From: ASMP01 sp035282925
GTDB lineage: Archaea > Nanobdellota > Nanobdellia > Pacearchaeales > GW2011-AR1
Direction: 5' to 3'
Length of the DNA: 26,432 bases
Assembly (NCBI GenBank): GCA_035282925.1
Contig: DATEUW010000004.1
Coordinates: 1-26,432 of the forward strand
Both the position numbers and the translations under genes were made by a program. The notes beneath the pieces were generated by a model. The model did not search any database. It was not told the origin of the DNA and saw nothing but the letters and a program-made list of their open reading frames with translations. Positions 14,181 to 22,545 of this stretch are shown piece by piece (position 1 is the stretch's first letter; the number at the start of each line of letters is the position of its first letter).

Positions 14181-15415
14181 TGGAGCTAATAACTGCAATA
14201 ATTTACCTGTCTATCTATATTGGACTTGTTGCTACAACTTTCTATATCTTGAGTTTTATCTCCTATTCCAAAAAAGAAAGGCCTCTCTACACAGATGAAG
14301 AGCTCCCGCAGGTTACCGTAATCATCCCGGCATATAATGAAGAAGATACTATAGCAAAGACGATAAAATCGGTCTTGAAGTCAAATTATCCTGATTTTGA
14401 GATAATAATCGTGGATGACGGAAGCACGGACAAAACATTGGAAATTGCGAGAAGATTCATGAGTGAAAAAATAAGAGTCTTTCATAAAGAAAATGGTGGA
14501 AAGGGTTCTGCTCTGAATCTTGGAATAAAAAAGGCAAAGGGAAAAATAATATTCACGATGGATGCGGACACAACCGTTGATCCCAAGAGCATGAAGAATA
14601 TGGTCTGTTTTTTTAAGGGTAAAAATGTCATGTGTGTAAGCCCTGCAATCATCATAGACAAACCGAAAAGTATTCTGCAGAGGGTGCAGTACATAGAGTA
14701 TCTCCTTAGCCTTTTCCTTAGAAAAGCCTTTGCATCCTTAAAATCAATTTACATCACTCCCGGAGCTTTTTCTGCATACAGGAAATCTTTCTTTGGTAAA
14801 CATGGTGGATTTGATGAAGGAAACGTGACAGAAGACCTTGAGATGGCCCTAAGGATTCAATATAAGGGATATAATACTGAAAATTGCCCAGAGGCTCCCG
14901 CATACACTATTGCTCCGAGAAAATTTGGGGAGCTTATGGTGCAGAGAAGAAGGTGGTATTTCGGATTGCTCATAAACCTTTGGAATTACAGGAAAATCAT
15001 GGGAAAAAAATACGGGGACCTTGGGACTTTTGTTATTCCAATAGCGCTTGTAAGCATCTTTTTTTCTGTTTTCGTTGTGCTTTACCTTTTCTTCAAAACA
15101 ATTTTTGAATTAAGGGACAATCTTCTCTTTTACCAAAGCGTCAATTTTGATTTCTCGAGCTTGTTCAATATCAATTTTTATTTGATAGAGAGAGCCTTGT
15201 TTTTGTTTTTCAGCAAGCCGGTTGTGCTTTTCATAATACTCTTCATGACTGTCCTTGGATTTTACATGCATTATGCCTCCAGAAAAATAGGCAGGCTTTC
15301 AGGCTTAATTGTCAATTTATTTTTGTATTATCTGCTTTTTGCATTTCTTTTCGGGTTCTGGTGGGTGGTCTCTATATTTTACACAGTATTCTCGAAAACA
15401 GTCAAGTGGAGATAA
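14180..15415 (+). CDS. membrane glycosyltransferase, family 2, processive type
   Basis: A 411-aa protein. An N-terminal membrane helix (about 4-28) precedes a cytosolic GT-A domain with IIPAYNEED (48-56), VDDGS (78-82), the metal-binding DAD (128-130), the catalytic-base-like TED (217-219) and QRRRW (255-259). At least three C-terminal helices follow from about residue 275. D, DxD, TED and Q-x-x-R-W together mark processive synthases such as PgaC, hyaluronan and cellulose synthases. The likely role is synthesis of a cell-surface polysaccharide or addition of several sugars; donor and product are unknown. It starts inside the scpB stop codon. Confidence 0.9.
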   Translation: MELITAIIYLSIYIGLVATTFYILSFISYSKKERPLYTDEELPQVTVIIPAYNEEDTIAKTIKSVLKSNYPDFEIIIVDDGSTDKTLEIARRFMSEKIRVFHKENGGKGSALNLGIKKAKGKIIFTMDADTTVDPKSMKNMVCFFKGKNVMCVSPAIIIDKPKSILQRVQYIEYLLSLFLRKAFASLKSIYITPGAFSAYRKSFFGKHGGFDEGNVTEDLEMALRIQYKGYNTENCPEAPAYTIAPRKFGELMVQRRRWYFGLLINLWNYRKIMGKKYGDLGTFVIPIALVSIFFSVFVVLYLFFKTIFELRDNLLFYQSVNFDFSSLFNINFYLIERALFLFFSKPVVLFIILFMTVLGFYMHYASRKIGRLSGLIVNLFLYYLLFAFLFGFWWVVSIFYTVFSKTVKWR

Positions 15416-15473
15416 CAAGAAAATTAGAAATATATATAAGTTTCAAAGCAATTTTCATGAATAATGGAGCAAA

Positions 15474-16118
15474 ATGGAACAGAGAAAATTTGAGAGCAAA
15501 AACAGGTACCTGATTTCTTTGATAATAGGGACCCTTGTTTTTCTGCTGGTTTTTGCAATCAGCTACTCTGTGTCTTATTTTGAATTCCAGCGTGTTTCCA
15601 ATCTTCAGGTTGGCGTGGGGTATGACATCTTCAAAGACAAGCTGGATTATTCTTTCTTTAAGGAAGATATATGCGGCACCGAATCTTTTGAAAAAGTGTC
15701 CCAGGACCTTGGTTTTCAGGGCAGGATTATAGATGATCTTGAAAGGAAATTCGGAAAGCAGGACGAGGATGTTTTGCTCCGGAAGCAGTTTTATTCCCTC
15801 ATTGAGTTGGAGCATTTTGAATTTGTTAAAACCTATAACGAGAAATGCGGGAATAAAATAGACACTATCCTCTTCTTTTATTCCAACAATGCCTCTGAAA
15901 TTGAAGACAGCGAGGAAGCAGGAAGGATTCTCGGGGTAGTTTCTTCGAGAAATGATAATCTTATAATATACTCTTTTGATATAGATCTCGACAGCGACCT
16001 CGTGGATAAATTAGAGAAGAATTATAATATAACAGACCCGCCTGTGGCTGTAATTAACGAGAAGGCTAAAATAGAGCTTCCTGCTAATATACAGGAAATA
16101 GAAAGGCATCTTAGATAA
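15474..16118 (+). CDS. membrane-anchored protein with a thioredoxin-fold-like C-terminus
   Basis: A 214-aa protein with one N-terminal helix (about residues 12-35, LISLIIGTLVFLLVFAISYSVSYF) and a large, probably external, domain. After a helical stretch (70-122), residues 125-210 resemble a thioredoxin fold: strand TILFFYSNN (131-139), strand LIIYSFDIDL (163-172), a cis-proline-like DPPVAVIN (188-195), and terminal strand/helix. The position of the usual CxxC is SNNASEIED, with no cysteine, so disulphide exchange is unlikely. Two cysteines (67 and 125) lie before it. An ATATATA box is at 15430-15437. It may be a degenerate thioredoxin-like scaffold. Confidence 0.6.
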   Translation: MEQRKFESKNRYLISLIIGTLVFLLVFAISYSVSYFEFQRVSNLQVGVGYDIFKDKLDYSFFKEDICGTESFEKVSQDLGFQGRIIDDLERKFGKQDEDVLLRKQFYSLIELEHFEFVKTYNEKCGNKIDTILFFYSNNASEIEDSEEAGRILGVVSSRNDNLIIYSFDIDLDSDLVDKLEKNYNITDPPVAVINEKAKIELPANIQEIERHLR

Positions 16119-16136
16119 TTGTATATTTTTATACAG

Positions 16137-16147
16137 AAATATTAAAA
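16137..16147 (+). promoter_or_regulatory. TATA-like box of aMBF1
   Basis: AAATATTAAAA lies about 24-34 nt before the ATG at 16171, supporting that start over the TTG codon just before it. Confidence 0.45.
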
Positions 16148-16170
16148 AACAGCTCGTAGCTTGCTTTTTG

Positions 16171-17034
16171 ATGGAATGTTCTGTCTGCGGGATATCCGGC
16201 AAGATGAGGAGCGTATCTGAGGTTATCTCTCCGAAAGGCGTGATTCTTGCATGCGGAAAATGCGCCCTTGAAGAAGGATTTCCAATACTCAAAAAGCCGG
16301 ATAAAAGGGTTTTTGAAGAGCCTAAAAAAGGCAGCGTTTATGAGAGGCTTTCGAGACTTTCGGGGGTAAAACATGTGGGGCAGCAGGAGAGACCTGAACT
16401 GAAAAAAGAGGAAGAAAGCCTGAGAAAAATAATTGACAGAAACTATGGGGAAAAGATGAGAAGGCAGGATTTGAGCTTGAAATCTAGGCCAGATCTCATC
16501 GATAAATTTCACTGGATAATCATGAGGGTAAGAAGGGTAAAGGGCTTCACGCAAAAACAACTCGCAGAGGCAATCAAAGAGACAGAAGCAGCGATAAAAA
16601 TGGCAGAACAGGGCATAGTTCCAGAGGGCTATGATCTCATGGACAAGCTTGAAAGATTTCTCAGGGTAAAACTGATAAAGGAGAGAACTTCGTCCAGGCT
16701 TGGCCAAAGTAAGGAGAGAAATCTTTACAGAAGTTCCGGATTAAACAAGAATCAAACTAATTCAAATATTATTGAGCTAAAGGAAAAAACTCGTCTAAGC
16801 GTAGCCGAGTTAAAGGAAAGAAATCAGCAAGCCTTTTCACAACCACAAAAAATTCCCGAGCATTCACAGAAAACTCTCGGCTTCTTCGACAAGCAGAACC
16901 TTGATTCTTTAACAATAGCTGATCTGCAGAGAATGAGAAGAGAGAGGGAGGAAAATCGTCTAAGCGTAGCCGATTTAGAGAGGGAGGCAGAGATGTGGGA
17001 AGATGAAGAAAAGGAAGCAGAAAATGATAAATAA
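16171..17034 (+). CDS. aMBF1-type transcription factor with long C-terminal tail
   Basis: Archaeal multiprotein-bridging-factor-like protein, 287 aa. The N-terminal zinc ribbon has Cys3-x2-Cys6 and Cys28-x2-Cys31. The helix-turn-helix of the Cro/XRE type spans about residues 107-165 (LIDKFHWIIMRVRRVKGFTQKQLAEAI ... DKLERFLRVKL). Typical aMBF1 ends near there. This one carries about 120 extra residues, hydrophilic and highly charged, with three copies of a short motif: RLSVAELKER (208-217), SLTIADLQRM (246-255) and RLSVADLERE (263-272). The first and third are partly encoded by an identical 18-nt stretch. Family assignment is secure; the tail's role is unknown, perhaps binding a partner. Confidence 0.85.
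   Translation: MECSVCGISGKMRSVSEVISPKGVILACGKCALEEGFPILKKPDKRVFEEPKKGSVYERLSRLSGVKHVGQQERPELKKEEESLRKIIDRNYGEKMRRQDLSLKSRPDLIDKFHWIIMRVRRVKGFTQKQLAEAIKETEAAIKMAEQGIVPEGYDLMDKLERFLRVKLIKERTSSRLGQSKERNLYRSSGLNKNQTNSNIIELKEKTRLSVAELKERNQQAFSQPQKIPEHSQKTLGFFDKQNLDSLTIADLQRMRREREENRLSVADLEREAEMWEDEEKEAENDK
16791..16973 (+). repeat. 18-nt direct repeat within the aMBF1 tail
   Basis: TCGTCTAAGCGTAGCCGA occurs at 16791-16808 and 16956-16973, encoding the RLSVA(E/D) motif both times in the same frame. The nucleotide identity exceeds what protein conservation needs, suggesting recent internal duplication. Confidence 0.9.
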
Positions 17035-17042
17035 CCAAAGGC

Positions 17043-17050
17043 TTTATAAA
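17043..17050 (+). promoter_or_regulatory. TATA box of rpoL
   Basis: TTTATAAA begins 29 nt before the rpoL ATG at 17072, a leaderless arrangement. Confidence 0.65.
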
Positions 17051-17071
17051 TCAAATTTCTGATTTCTTATC

Positions 17072-17344
17072 ATGGAAAGTATTAAACTGGAGATTCTGAA
17101 AAGTTCAAAAGACGAAATTGAGGTCAGGCTTGGGAGCATGACTCTCGTTGAGATTCTGAGGGTTTATTTAAATAAAGATCCTTCGGTGAGTTTTGCTGCC
17201 TGGAAAAGAGAGCACCCCTCTGAGAAACCTATCTTAAAGGTTACCACAAAAGGCAAAACTGCAAAAAAAGCCATAAGCGATGCGGTTGCTTCTGTAACGA
17301 AAGACCTCGACAAAATCGAGGCTGATTTCAAGAAGCTGAAGTAA
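17072..17344 (+). CDS. rpoL: DNA-directed RNA polymerase subunit L (Rpo11)
   Basis: Small subunit that, with Rpo3, forms part of the alpha-like assembly platform with Rpo10 and Rpo12. The 90-aa protein has the Rpo11/RPB11 pattern: beta strand EIEVRLGSMTLVEILRVYLN, FAAWKREHPSEKPILKVTTKG, then a long C-terminal helix (KTAKKAISDAVASVTKDLDKIEADFKKL). Length and layout are normal. It is followed 40 nt downstream by radB on the same strand. Confidence 0.93.
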   Translation: MESIKLEILKSSKDEIEVRLGSMTLVEILRVYLNKDPSVSFAAWKREHPSEKPILKVTTKGKTAKKAISDAVASVTKDLDKIEADFKKLK

Positions 17345-17384
17345 TCACAATAATTCTTATTAATCTTCTCTTCTCTTACTGAAT

Positions 17385-18134
17385 ATGCAGGGAGATGAAA
17401 AAACAGAGAGGGTTTCTGCCGGAAGCTTTGACCTGAACAAATGGCTGTACGGAGGTTATGAAGCAGGCATCATAACGATGATTGCAGGGCCTCCTGCAAG
17501 CGGGAAAACAAACTTTGTAATTCTTGCTGCCTGCAGCCAGGCAAAGAAAGGCAAAAAGGTGATTTTCATAGATACAGAAGGAGGATTCAGCGTAGACAGG
17601 GTAAAACAGGTAGTTGGTGAAGGTTATCAGGAAATCCTGAAAAATATCCTTCTCCTGGAACCAACGAGCTTTGAAGAGCAAAGAAAATTATTCCTTAAAT
17701 TATCAGAGCAGGTCAAGAGGGAAAATATAGGGCTCATCATAATAGATGGAATGGCTATGCATTACAGGCTTGAACTCGGAGCAGTCAAGACAAAAGAATC
17801 CAAAGATGATGAAGAAATCAGGAAAGTCAACAGGGAACTTGCCTGGCAGATGAAACTCTTGTCTGAAATTTCCAAGAAACAAAGGATTCCTGTAATAATA
17901 ACCAACCAGGTTTATTCTGAGTTCTTGTCTGAAGAGGAAAGAAAAAAGGGAATCAAACCAGGAGTCAATCTGGTCGGCGGGGACTTGATGAAATACTGGA
18001 GCAAGGCAATTATCGAGCTGAAGAGTGACAATGGGAAAAGAAAAGCCGTCTTGCTGAAACACAGAAGCCTTCCAAACAAGGAGCTGAACTTTGAAATAAG
18101 GGAAAAAGGAATTTTCAAGAGAGGCTGGATATAA
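17385..18134 (+). CDS. radB: RadB recombinase paralogue
   Basis: Archaeal RecA/RadA-family paralogue thought to assist RadA in homologous recombination. The 249-aa core ATPase has Walker A GPPASGKT (35-42), the conserved VIFIDTEGGFS (59-69) and Walker B LIIIDG (117-122). It lacks the N-terminal helix-hairpin-helix domain of RadA, which with its short length points to RadB. Residues 150-200 contain VIITNQVYSEF and LVGGDLMKYWSKAIIEL, the conserved C-terminal core segments. It is slightly longer than the usual roughly 220-230 aa, with a charged insert around KESKDDEEIRK. Confidence 0.9.
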   Translation: MQGDEKTERVSAGSFDLNKWLYGGYEAGIITMIAGPPASGKTNFVILAACSQAKKGKKVIFIDTEGGFSVDRVKQVVGEGYQEILKNILLLEPTSFEEQRKLFLKLSEQVKRENIGLIIIDGMAMHYRLELGAVKTKESKDDEEIRKVNRELAWQMKLLSEISKKQRIPVIITNQVYSEFLSEEERKKGIKPGVNLVGGDLMKYWSKAIIELKSDNGKRKAVLLKHRSLPNKELNFEIREKGIFKRGWI

Positions 18135-18178
18135 CGTTACTTTTATTAAGGCTTTTTTCCTATATTCTTTGAAATAAA

Positions 18179-18385
18179 ATGTTTCATTGCAATTGCAAGT
18201 GGACAGAAACAATTCTTGGAGTTGTGATTCTGGTCGTTAACTTATGGCCGAATCTTTTAGGAATCCCTGCCAGCTGGTTGGTGACTGTTATTGCAGCAGC
18301 TCTTTTGATATTGCATGCCTGGTCATGTAGAGGAGTCTGCATGCCTGAGCAAATGCCCCCTGCTGCCAGAAGAAGGCGAAGATAA
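18179..18385 (+). CDS. small two-helix membrane protein
   Basis: Unrecognised 68-aa protein. It begins MFHCNCKWTETILGVVIL and has two hydrophobic helices (about 11-27 and 32-47), cysteines at both ends (HCNC, SCRGVC) and a strongly basic RRRRR tail. The positive-inside rule places the C-terminus in the cytoplasm. Cys pairs on both sides could bind metal or form disulphides. It lies between radB and the Nre gene on the same strand. Similar 'WLETILG...LWP' small proteins are, from memory, common in DPANN genomes, but I cannot name a family. Confidence 0.65.
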   Translation: MFHCNCKWTETILGVVILVVNLWPNLLGIPASWLVTVIAAALLILHAWSCRGVCMPEQMPPAARRRRR

Positions 18386-18439
18386 AATAACTCAAGGGTA
18401 GTTCTCAAAGATTTTAAATATCTGTTTCTTTCATAGTTC

Positions 18440-19663
18440 ATGGAGGAAAAAGGGGACAAAGACATTCGTTTTGAAGTAATAAAAAGGATAGCTGATACCA
18501 GATTTAAGTATAAGGACCTTGGAAAAATTTCAGAACTTTCTACCAGCAGTCCTCCGAGCGTTTTTATTGGATCAAAGTTAAAATATCCTCTGGTGAATGT
18601 AGGAATTCTGAGCCCGCTGGAAAGGGACGAGGATGCATGGATTTACGATGATGCGGAATTCTGGGCAAAAAATAACTTCGGTATTAGGGATGTTGTCAGC
18701 CTCAGGGAGAGTCTTTTGAATTCCAGGTTTCAATCCAGGGTGACTGATCCAAGAGCAAGCAACAGGAAGTTTGTGGAGATGGCGCAGGAGCTTGCGCTTG
18801 CCTCAAGGCCAGTAGATTTAGAGATTGAACTTAAATCTAAGGTCGGTCCTGGATTCAAGAGAGACAGGGTTGTTGTTCCGCAGGGAATGAATGCTCCTCT
18901 GAAAAAAGCAAAAATTATAGGAAATGTAAAAATTGATTCCAAGCTTGACAAGGTAATGAATGATGAGATAAAGGCGGTAGAAGCTGTGGAATTTCTCTAT
19001 CATAACAATTTTTCAGAATATACCTTGAGCAAAGTCCTCTCTGTCGGAGTTCTTGGCCTGAAAAAAGACAGGAAACTCGTTCCTACACGATGGAGCATAA
19101 CAGCCACAGACGATATGATTGGGAAAAAGCTTCTTGAAAAAATAAGGAACTACCCATGGATTGAAAATCATGAATTGTTTTTCGGGGAGTTTATGGGAAA
19201 CTGCTATCTTGTAATGCTATTTCCCAACATTTTTTCTTATGAGTTATTCGAGTTGTATCTTCCGGGAAGTTCGTGGAATCCTGGAAATGAAATCAAGGCA
19301 GCGACAGACATGGAGGACTTTTACGGAAGAACAAACTATGCCTCAAACACGGCAGGAGGCTATTATGCCGCAAGACTCCCGATTCTTGAGTATCTTGAAA
19401 AAGAGAAAAAGCAAGCTTCTATTTTAGTTATAAGAATTGAATTACCGACTTATTGGGCATCTTTAGGAGTATGGGTATGCCGAGAGGCTACTAAAAAAGT
19501 ATTGGGCAATAATAATCTTAAATTTTCAGACATGAAGGAAATGTTGGAGAGCGCGAGAAAAATCAGTATGATTAAATTTGGATACGACCCCTCAAAAATC
19601 CTGAAGAAGAGCAAAATTCTTGAAAATATCAAGACACAAACTACGCTTGGGAAATGGTTTTGA
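18440..19663 (+). CDS. Nre-family DNA repair protein with PCNA-interacting motif
   Basis: A 407-aa protein of the archaeal Nre family, which works with PCNA in repair (shown for Haloferax NreA against mitomycin-C damage). Family segments are PPSVFIGSKLKYPLVNVGILSP, DAWIYDDAEFW, RDVVSLRESLL, VLSVGVLGLKKDRKLVPTRWSITATDD and FEGRTNYASNTAGGYYAARL-like FYGRTNYASNTAGGYYAARL. The last eight residues QTTLGKWF (400-407) are a PIP box for the sliding clamp. The N-terminal C4 zinc finger described in the family is absent here; no CxxC is present. A TTTAAATA box is about 27 nt before the ATG. Confidence 0.92.
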   Translation: MEEKGDKDIRFEVIKRIADTRFKYKDLGKISELSTSSPPSVFIGSKLKYPLVNVGILSPLERDEDAWIYDDAEFWAKNNFGIRDVVSLRESLLNSRFQSRVTDPRASNRKFVEMAQELALASRPVDLEIELKSKVGPGFKRDRVVVPQGMNAPLKKAKIIGNVKIDSKLDKVMNDEIKAVEAVEFLYHNNFSEYTLSKVLSVGVLGLKKDRKLVPTRWSITATDDMIGKKLLEKIRNYPWIENHELFFGEFMGNCYLVMLFPNIFSYELFELYLPGSSWNPGNEIKAATDMEDFYGRTNYASNTAGGYYAARLPILEYLEKEKKQASILVIRIELPTYWASLGVWVCREATKKVLGNNNLKFSDMKEMLESARKISMIKFGYDPSKILKKSKILENIKTQTTLGKWF

Positions 19664-19684
19664 AAAATTTGGATTTTGGAGTTT

Positions 19685-20230
19685 TTATAAATCTTTAATA
19701 AATAATCTTAAGTAGTTGCCGTCTTTTGTTTTGATTTCACCTGTTTCTCTAAAATTACACTTTATTGGAATTCTCAAAGAATTGGTATTTTTTGGATTAA
19801 CTCTAATCAAAGCATGAGTTATTCCTTTTAACTTAAGGATTTTTAAAAATAAACTAACAGCTTTTGCCGCATATCCCCTCCCTCTATACTTATGGTATAT
19901 TCCATAAGAGATATTTGCCTGACCTTTTTTCATTCCTTCAATTTTGTTTTCATCTGTGTTAGCTTCAACCATCCCAATGAGATTACTCCCTACCCAAATA
20001 GCTAAATTATAAACAGGACCATTTCTTTTCCAATATCCACTATTTTTCTTTATCCAGTTTCCAACAGACTTAATAGTGCTTTTTCCACCACTTAACCATT
20101 TTTTCTGTTCTTCATCTTCTCCTGCAAGATGCAATGCCGCATCTTTTAACTTAAAGGGTTTTAAGGTTATAACGCCGTCTGTTAATTCTAAATTTTTTAA
20201 GTTCTTGTTGAATTTATCTTTATATCCCAC
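19685..20230 (-). CDS. GNAT-family N-acetyltransferase (RimJ/RimL-like)
   Basis: A 181-aa protein transferring an acetyl group from acetyl-CoA to an amine. The N-terminal LTDGVITLKPFKLKDAALHL matches the first strand and helix of RimJ/RimL-type GNATs. The CoA-binding loop is YRGRGYAAKA (115-124), followed by the helix VSLFLKIL and the strand IRVNPKNTNSLRIPIKCNF, the usual NxxS segment. Start is a GTG at 20230, inside the last codons of topA (11-nt overlap), so the genes are probably co-translated. The gene is more A/T-rich than topA, suggesting later acquisition. Substrate unknown. Confidence 0.85.
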   Translation of the reverse strand: MGYKDKFNKNLKNLELTDGVITLKPFKLKDAALHLAGEDEEQKKWLSGGKSTIKSVGNWIKKNSGYWKRNGPVYNLAIWVGSNLIGMVEANTDENKIEGMKKGQANISYGIYHKYRGRGYAAKAVSLFLKILKLKGITHALIRVNPKNTNSLRIPIKCNFRETGEIKTKDGNYLRLFIKDL

Positions 20231-22529
20231 TTTCTTTTTTCTCTTCCTGCTTCTTTCTGTAAGCCTCGATCCTCTCCCTGTTTGTCGGGCAATCCCTGTT
20301 GAAGCAGAAAACCCATGGTCTTTTTCCTTTTCTGATTGATAATAGCATGGGGAAGCCGCACTTCTCGCAGACCCTGTCAGCCTTTTTTATGAGAGAATTT
20401 GGAGGAAGAGAGTAGGTATTTCTGCATTCTGGATATGCAGAACACGCGATAAAATTTCTCCTTGTTTTTTTTGAATATAAAATGCCGAGCGTTCCTTTTT
20501 TACACAAAGGACAAATGTTTAATTTGCCTTCCTCCCTCTGCTGTTCCCATAGTTTTGAATTCGCCTCTGATAATTCCTCGCCTATCTCTGCTTCTTCTTT
20601 CTTTATTTGCCCTGAGATTTTTGTTATTGCCCCCTTAGCCTCCCCAATAACTTTTTCCTCTTTTTCAATAAAGTTCTTCTTCGCCGTTTGAATTGCACCC
20701 ATCTCTTTCTCAAAGGTTCTCGTCAAGGCCTCATCGATTATTATCGGGCTGTGCTTCTCCAGAGTTTCTATCAGGGAAATTCCTAGTGGAGTTGCCCTTA
20801 TGCTCTGGCCTTGTATGTAGCCCCGATCGTAAAGAGTTTCCAGAATATTTGCCCTTGTTGCCTTTGTTCCAAGGTTTCTTTTTTCCAGCTCTGAAACAAT
20901 AGATGCCGGAGAGTATCTGCGTGGAGGCTGTGTTTCTTTTTCAACAGTCCTTACATCAGATATTTTTATCTTCCCATTTACATCTGGAAGATTTGATTCA
21001 GAAATTTTAACAGGATAAATGCTTAACCAACCTTTATTAGATATTACAGAGCCCCTCGCATTAAAAATTAATTTATTGCAATCCGCAGTTATTGTCTTGT
21101 TCTCAAGAACAGCATCTTCGCAGAACAGGGATAGGAATCTTCTGACAATCAAATCATAGATTTTTTTTTCATCCTCACTTAATGTACTACTGCCTTGTCC
21201 TGTTGGATATATGGAAGGATGCGCTGGGTCTGTCTTTTTTCCTTCCACAGGCTTGCTCCTTGTCAGGAATTTTTCAGCCTTGTATTTCATTGCCAGTTTT
21301 CTTAAAATTTCCCTGTAATTTATGGATGGCGGAAGCTTCTGGCTGGAAGTTCTCGGATAAGATATAAGCCCTGAGAGATAGAGGCTCTGGGCGATCTGAA
21401 GAGTTTTTCCAGGATTAATTCCGAAAAGTCTGTATGATTCTGTCTGTAACGTTGTAAGACTGAATGGCGGGTTTGGCGGAATCTCCTGCTGTTTTTTTTC
21501 TGTTCTGACTTCAGCTATTTTTCCTCGGAGTTCCTCAAATTTTCCAAGTTCTTCTTTTTTGAAAATATCCCTGTTAAATATCAGTTCTATCTTCGGGTTT
21601 TCCAGGGTGATAAAAACCTGCCAGTAAGGCCTTGGTTTGAAGGAAGAAATCTGTTTTTCTTTTTTAACTATGAGATTAAGGGCAGGGCCCTGAACTCTGC
21701 CAATGGACATTATCTTGAATTTTCCAATAGCCCTCAGAGCATTCATCAGGGCCCTTGAAAGATTTATCCCGTAAAACCAGTCGAGATAATGTCTTGTTTC
21801 CCCGGCAATTGCCTGGCCCCAGTCTAGGGTTACAGACTTTTTCTCATAAGAATCATTCAGTTCTTTTTCCGTAAGTGTGGAAAATTTCATTCTGGAAGCA
21901 TCTTTCTGGCTCCCGATAAATCTTACGACATTCAGACCAATAAGCTCCCCCTCAATATCATAGTCTGTAGCAACTGTCAAAGAGCCTGCATTTTTTATCA
22001 GTCCCAGAAGAACATCGTAATATTTTTTACTGAAATCCCCTTTTCTTACCATGTAATTTGGGACCCATTTTATGTCAAAAACAGGAATTCCCGATCTCTG
22101 AGAAACTTGTGCAAGACTGAATAAATGCCCTACAGCACATGCAACAACAATTTTTTTTCCGTTCCTGTCAACTTCATAATAAGGCACAGAGCCAATGTTT
22201 CTCTGAACCGATTTACCAAGAACAGAAGAAATTTTTAAGGCTGCCTGCGGTTTTTCGGTAATGATTAATTCGTAGCCGTCTTTTTTCAGGGAAACTTTCT
22301 GCGGGACATATTCTTTTTTTGCTGCTTTTGTTTTAATCTTGCCATTTCTAAGCCTCTTTTTTGGTGTTTTTTTAGCAGCAGCCTCCCCTTGCTTTTCAAT
22401 TTTCACCAGAGAAGTTAAATCCGGCTGTTTATATGGCTTTTCAACTGCATATTTTATGTCTTTAGGCTCTACAGGAAAAAATTGCTCTGCAGAAGCCTCT
22501 GCCCTTGTCTTTCTCTGTTTTCTTGGCAT
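20220..22529 (-). CDS. topA: DNA topoisomerase I, type IA
   Basis: Relaxes negatively supercoiled DNA through a 5'-phosphotyrosine link. The 769-aa protein has a Toprim domain with LIITEKP (88-94, Glu92) and TDYDIEGE (188-195, the acidic DxD), a catalytic tyrosine in LISYPRTS (Tyr391), and two C-terminal zinc ribbons: Cys673, 676, 696, 702 and Cys721, 724, 742, 747. About 84 residues before the Toprim domain are not part of the usual core and are rich in lysine (KKTPKKRLRNGKIKTKAAKKEY), a likely disordered DNA-binding extension. The stop overlaps the start of the acetyltransferase. A TTTATTAA box is about 30 nt upstream. Confidence 0.96.
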   Translation of the reverse strand: MPRKQRKTRAEASAEQFFPVEPKDIKYAVEKPYKQPDLTSLVKIEKQGEAAAKKTPKKRLRNGKIKTKAAKKEYVPQKVSLKKDGYELIITEKPQAALKISSVLGKSVQRNIGSVPYYEVDRNGKKIVVACAVGHLFSLAQVSQRSGIPVFDIKWVPNYMVRKGDFSKKYYDVLLGLIKNAGSLTVATDYDIEGELIGLNVVRFIGSQKDASRMKFSTLTEKELNDSYEKKSVTLDWGQAIAGETRHYLDWFYGINLSRALMNALRAIGKFKIMSIGRVQGPALNLIVKKEKQISSFKPRPYWQVFITLENPKIELIFNRDIFKKEELGKFEELRGKIAEVRTEKKQQEIPPNPPFSLTTLQTESYRLFGINPGKTLQIAQSLYLSGLISYPRTSSQKLPPSINYREILRKLAMKYKAEKFLTRSKPVEGKKTDPAHPSIYPTGQGSSTLSEDEKKIYDLIVRRFLSLFCEDAVLENKTITADCNKLIFNARGSVISNKGWLSIYPVKISESNLPDVNGKIKISDVRTVEKETQPPRRYSPASIVSELEKRNLGTKATRANILETLYDRGYIQGQSIRATPLGISLIETLEKHSPIIIDEALTRTFEKEMGAIQTAKKNFIEKEEKVIGEAKGAITKISGQIKKEEAEIGEELSEANSKLWEQQREEGKLNICPLCKKGTLGILYSKKTRRNFIACSAYPECRNTYSLPPNSLIKKADRVCEKCGFPMLLSIRKGKRPWVFCFNRDCPTNRERIEAYRKKQEEKKESGI

Positions 22530-22545
22530 GCTTTTGATTGTCTAT

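Noticed and set aside
16129..16707. Antisense reading frame of 192 codons across aMBF1
   Set aside because: It overlaps the aMBF1 zinc ribbon and helix-turn-helix, and its translation is low-complexity and aromatic-rich like a shadow frame.
16791..16973. 18-nt direct repeat as an attachment site or insertion boundary
   Set aside because: Both copies lie in one continuous reading frame and encode the same motif, so internal coding duplication explains it.
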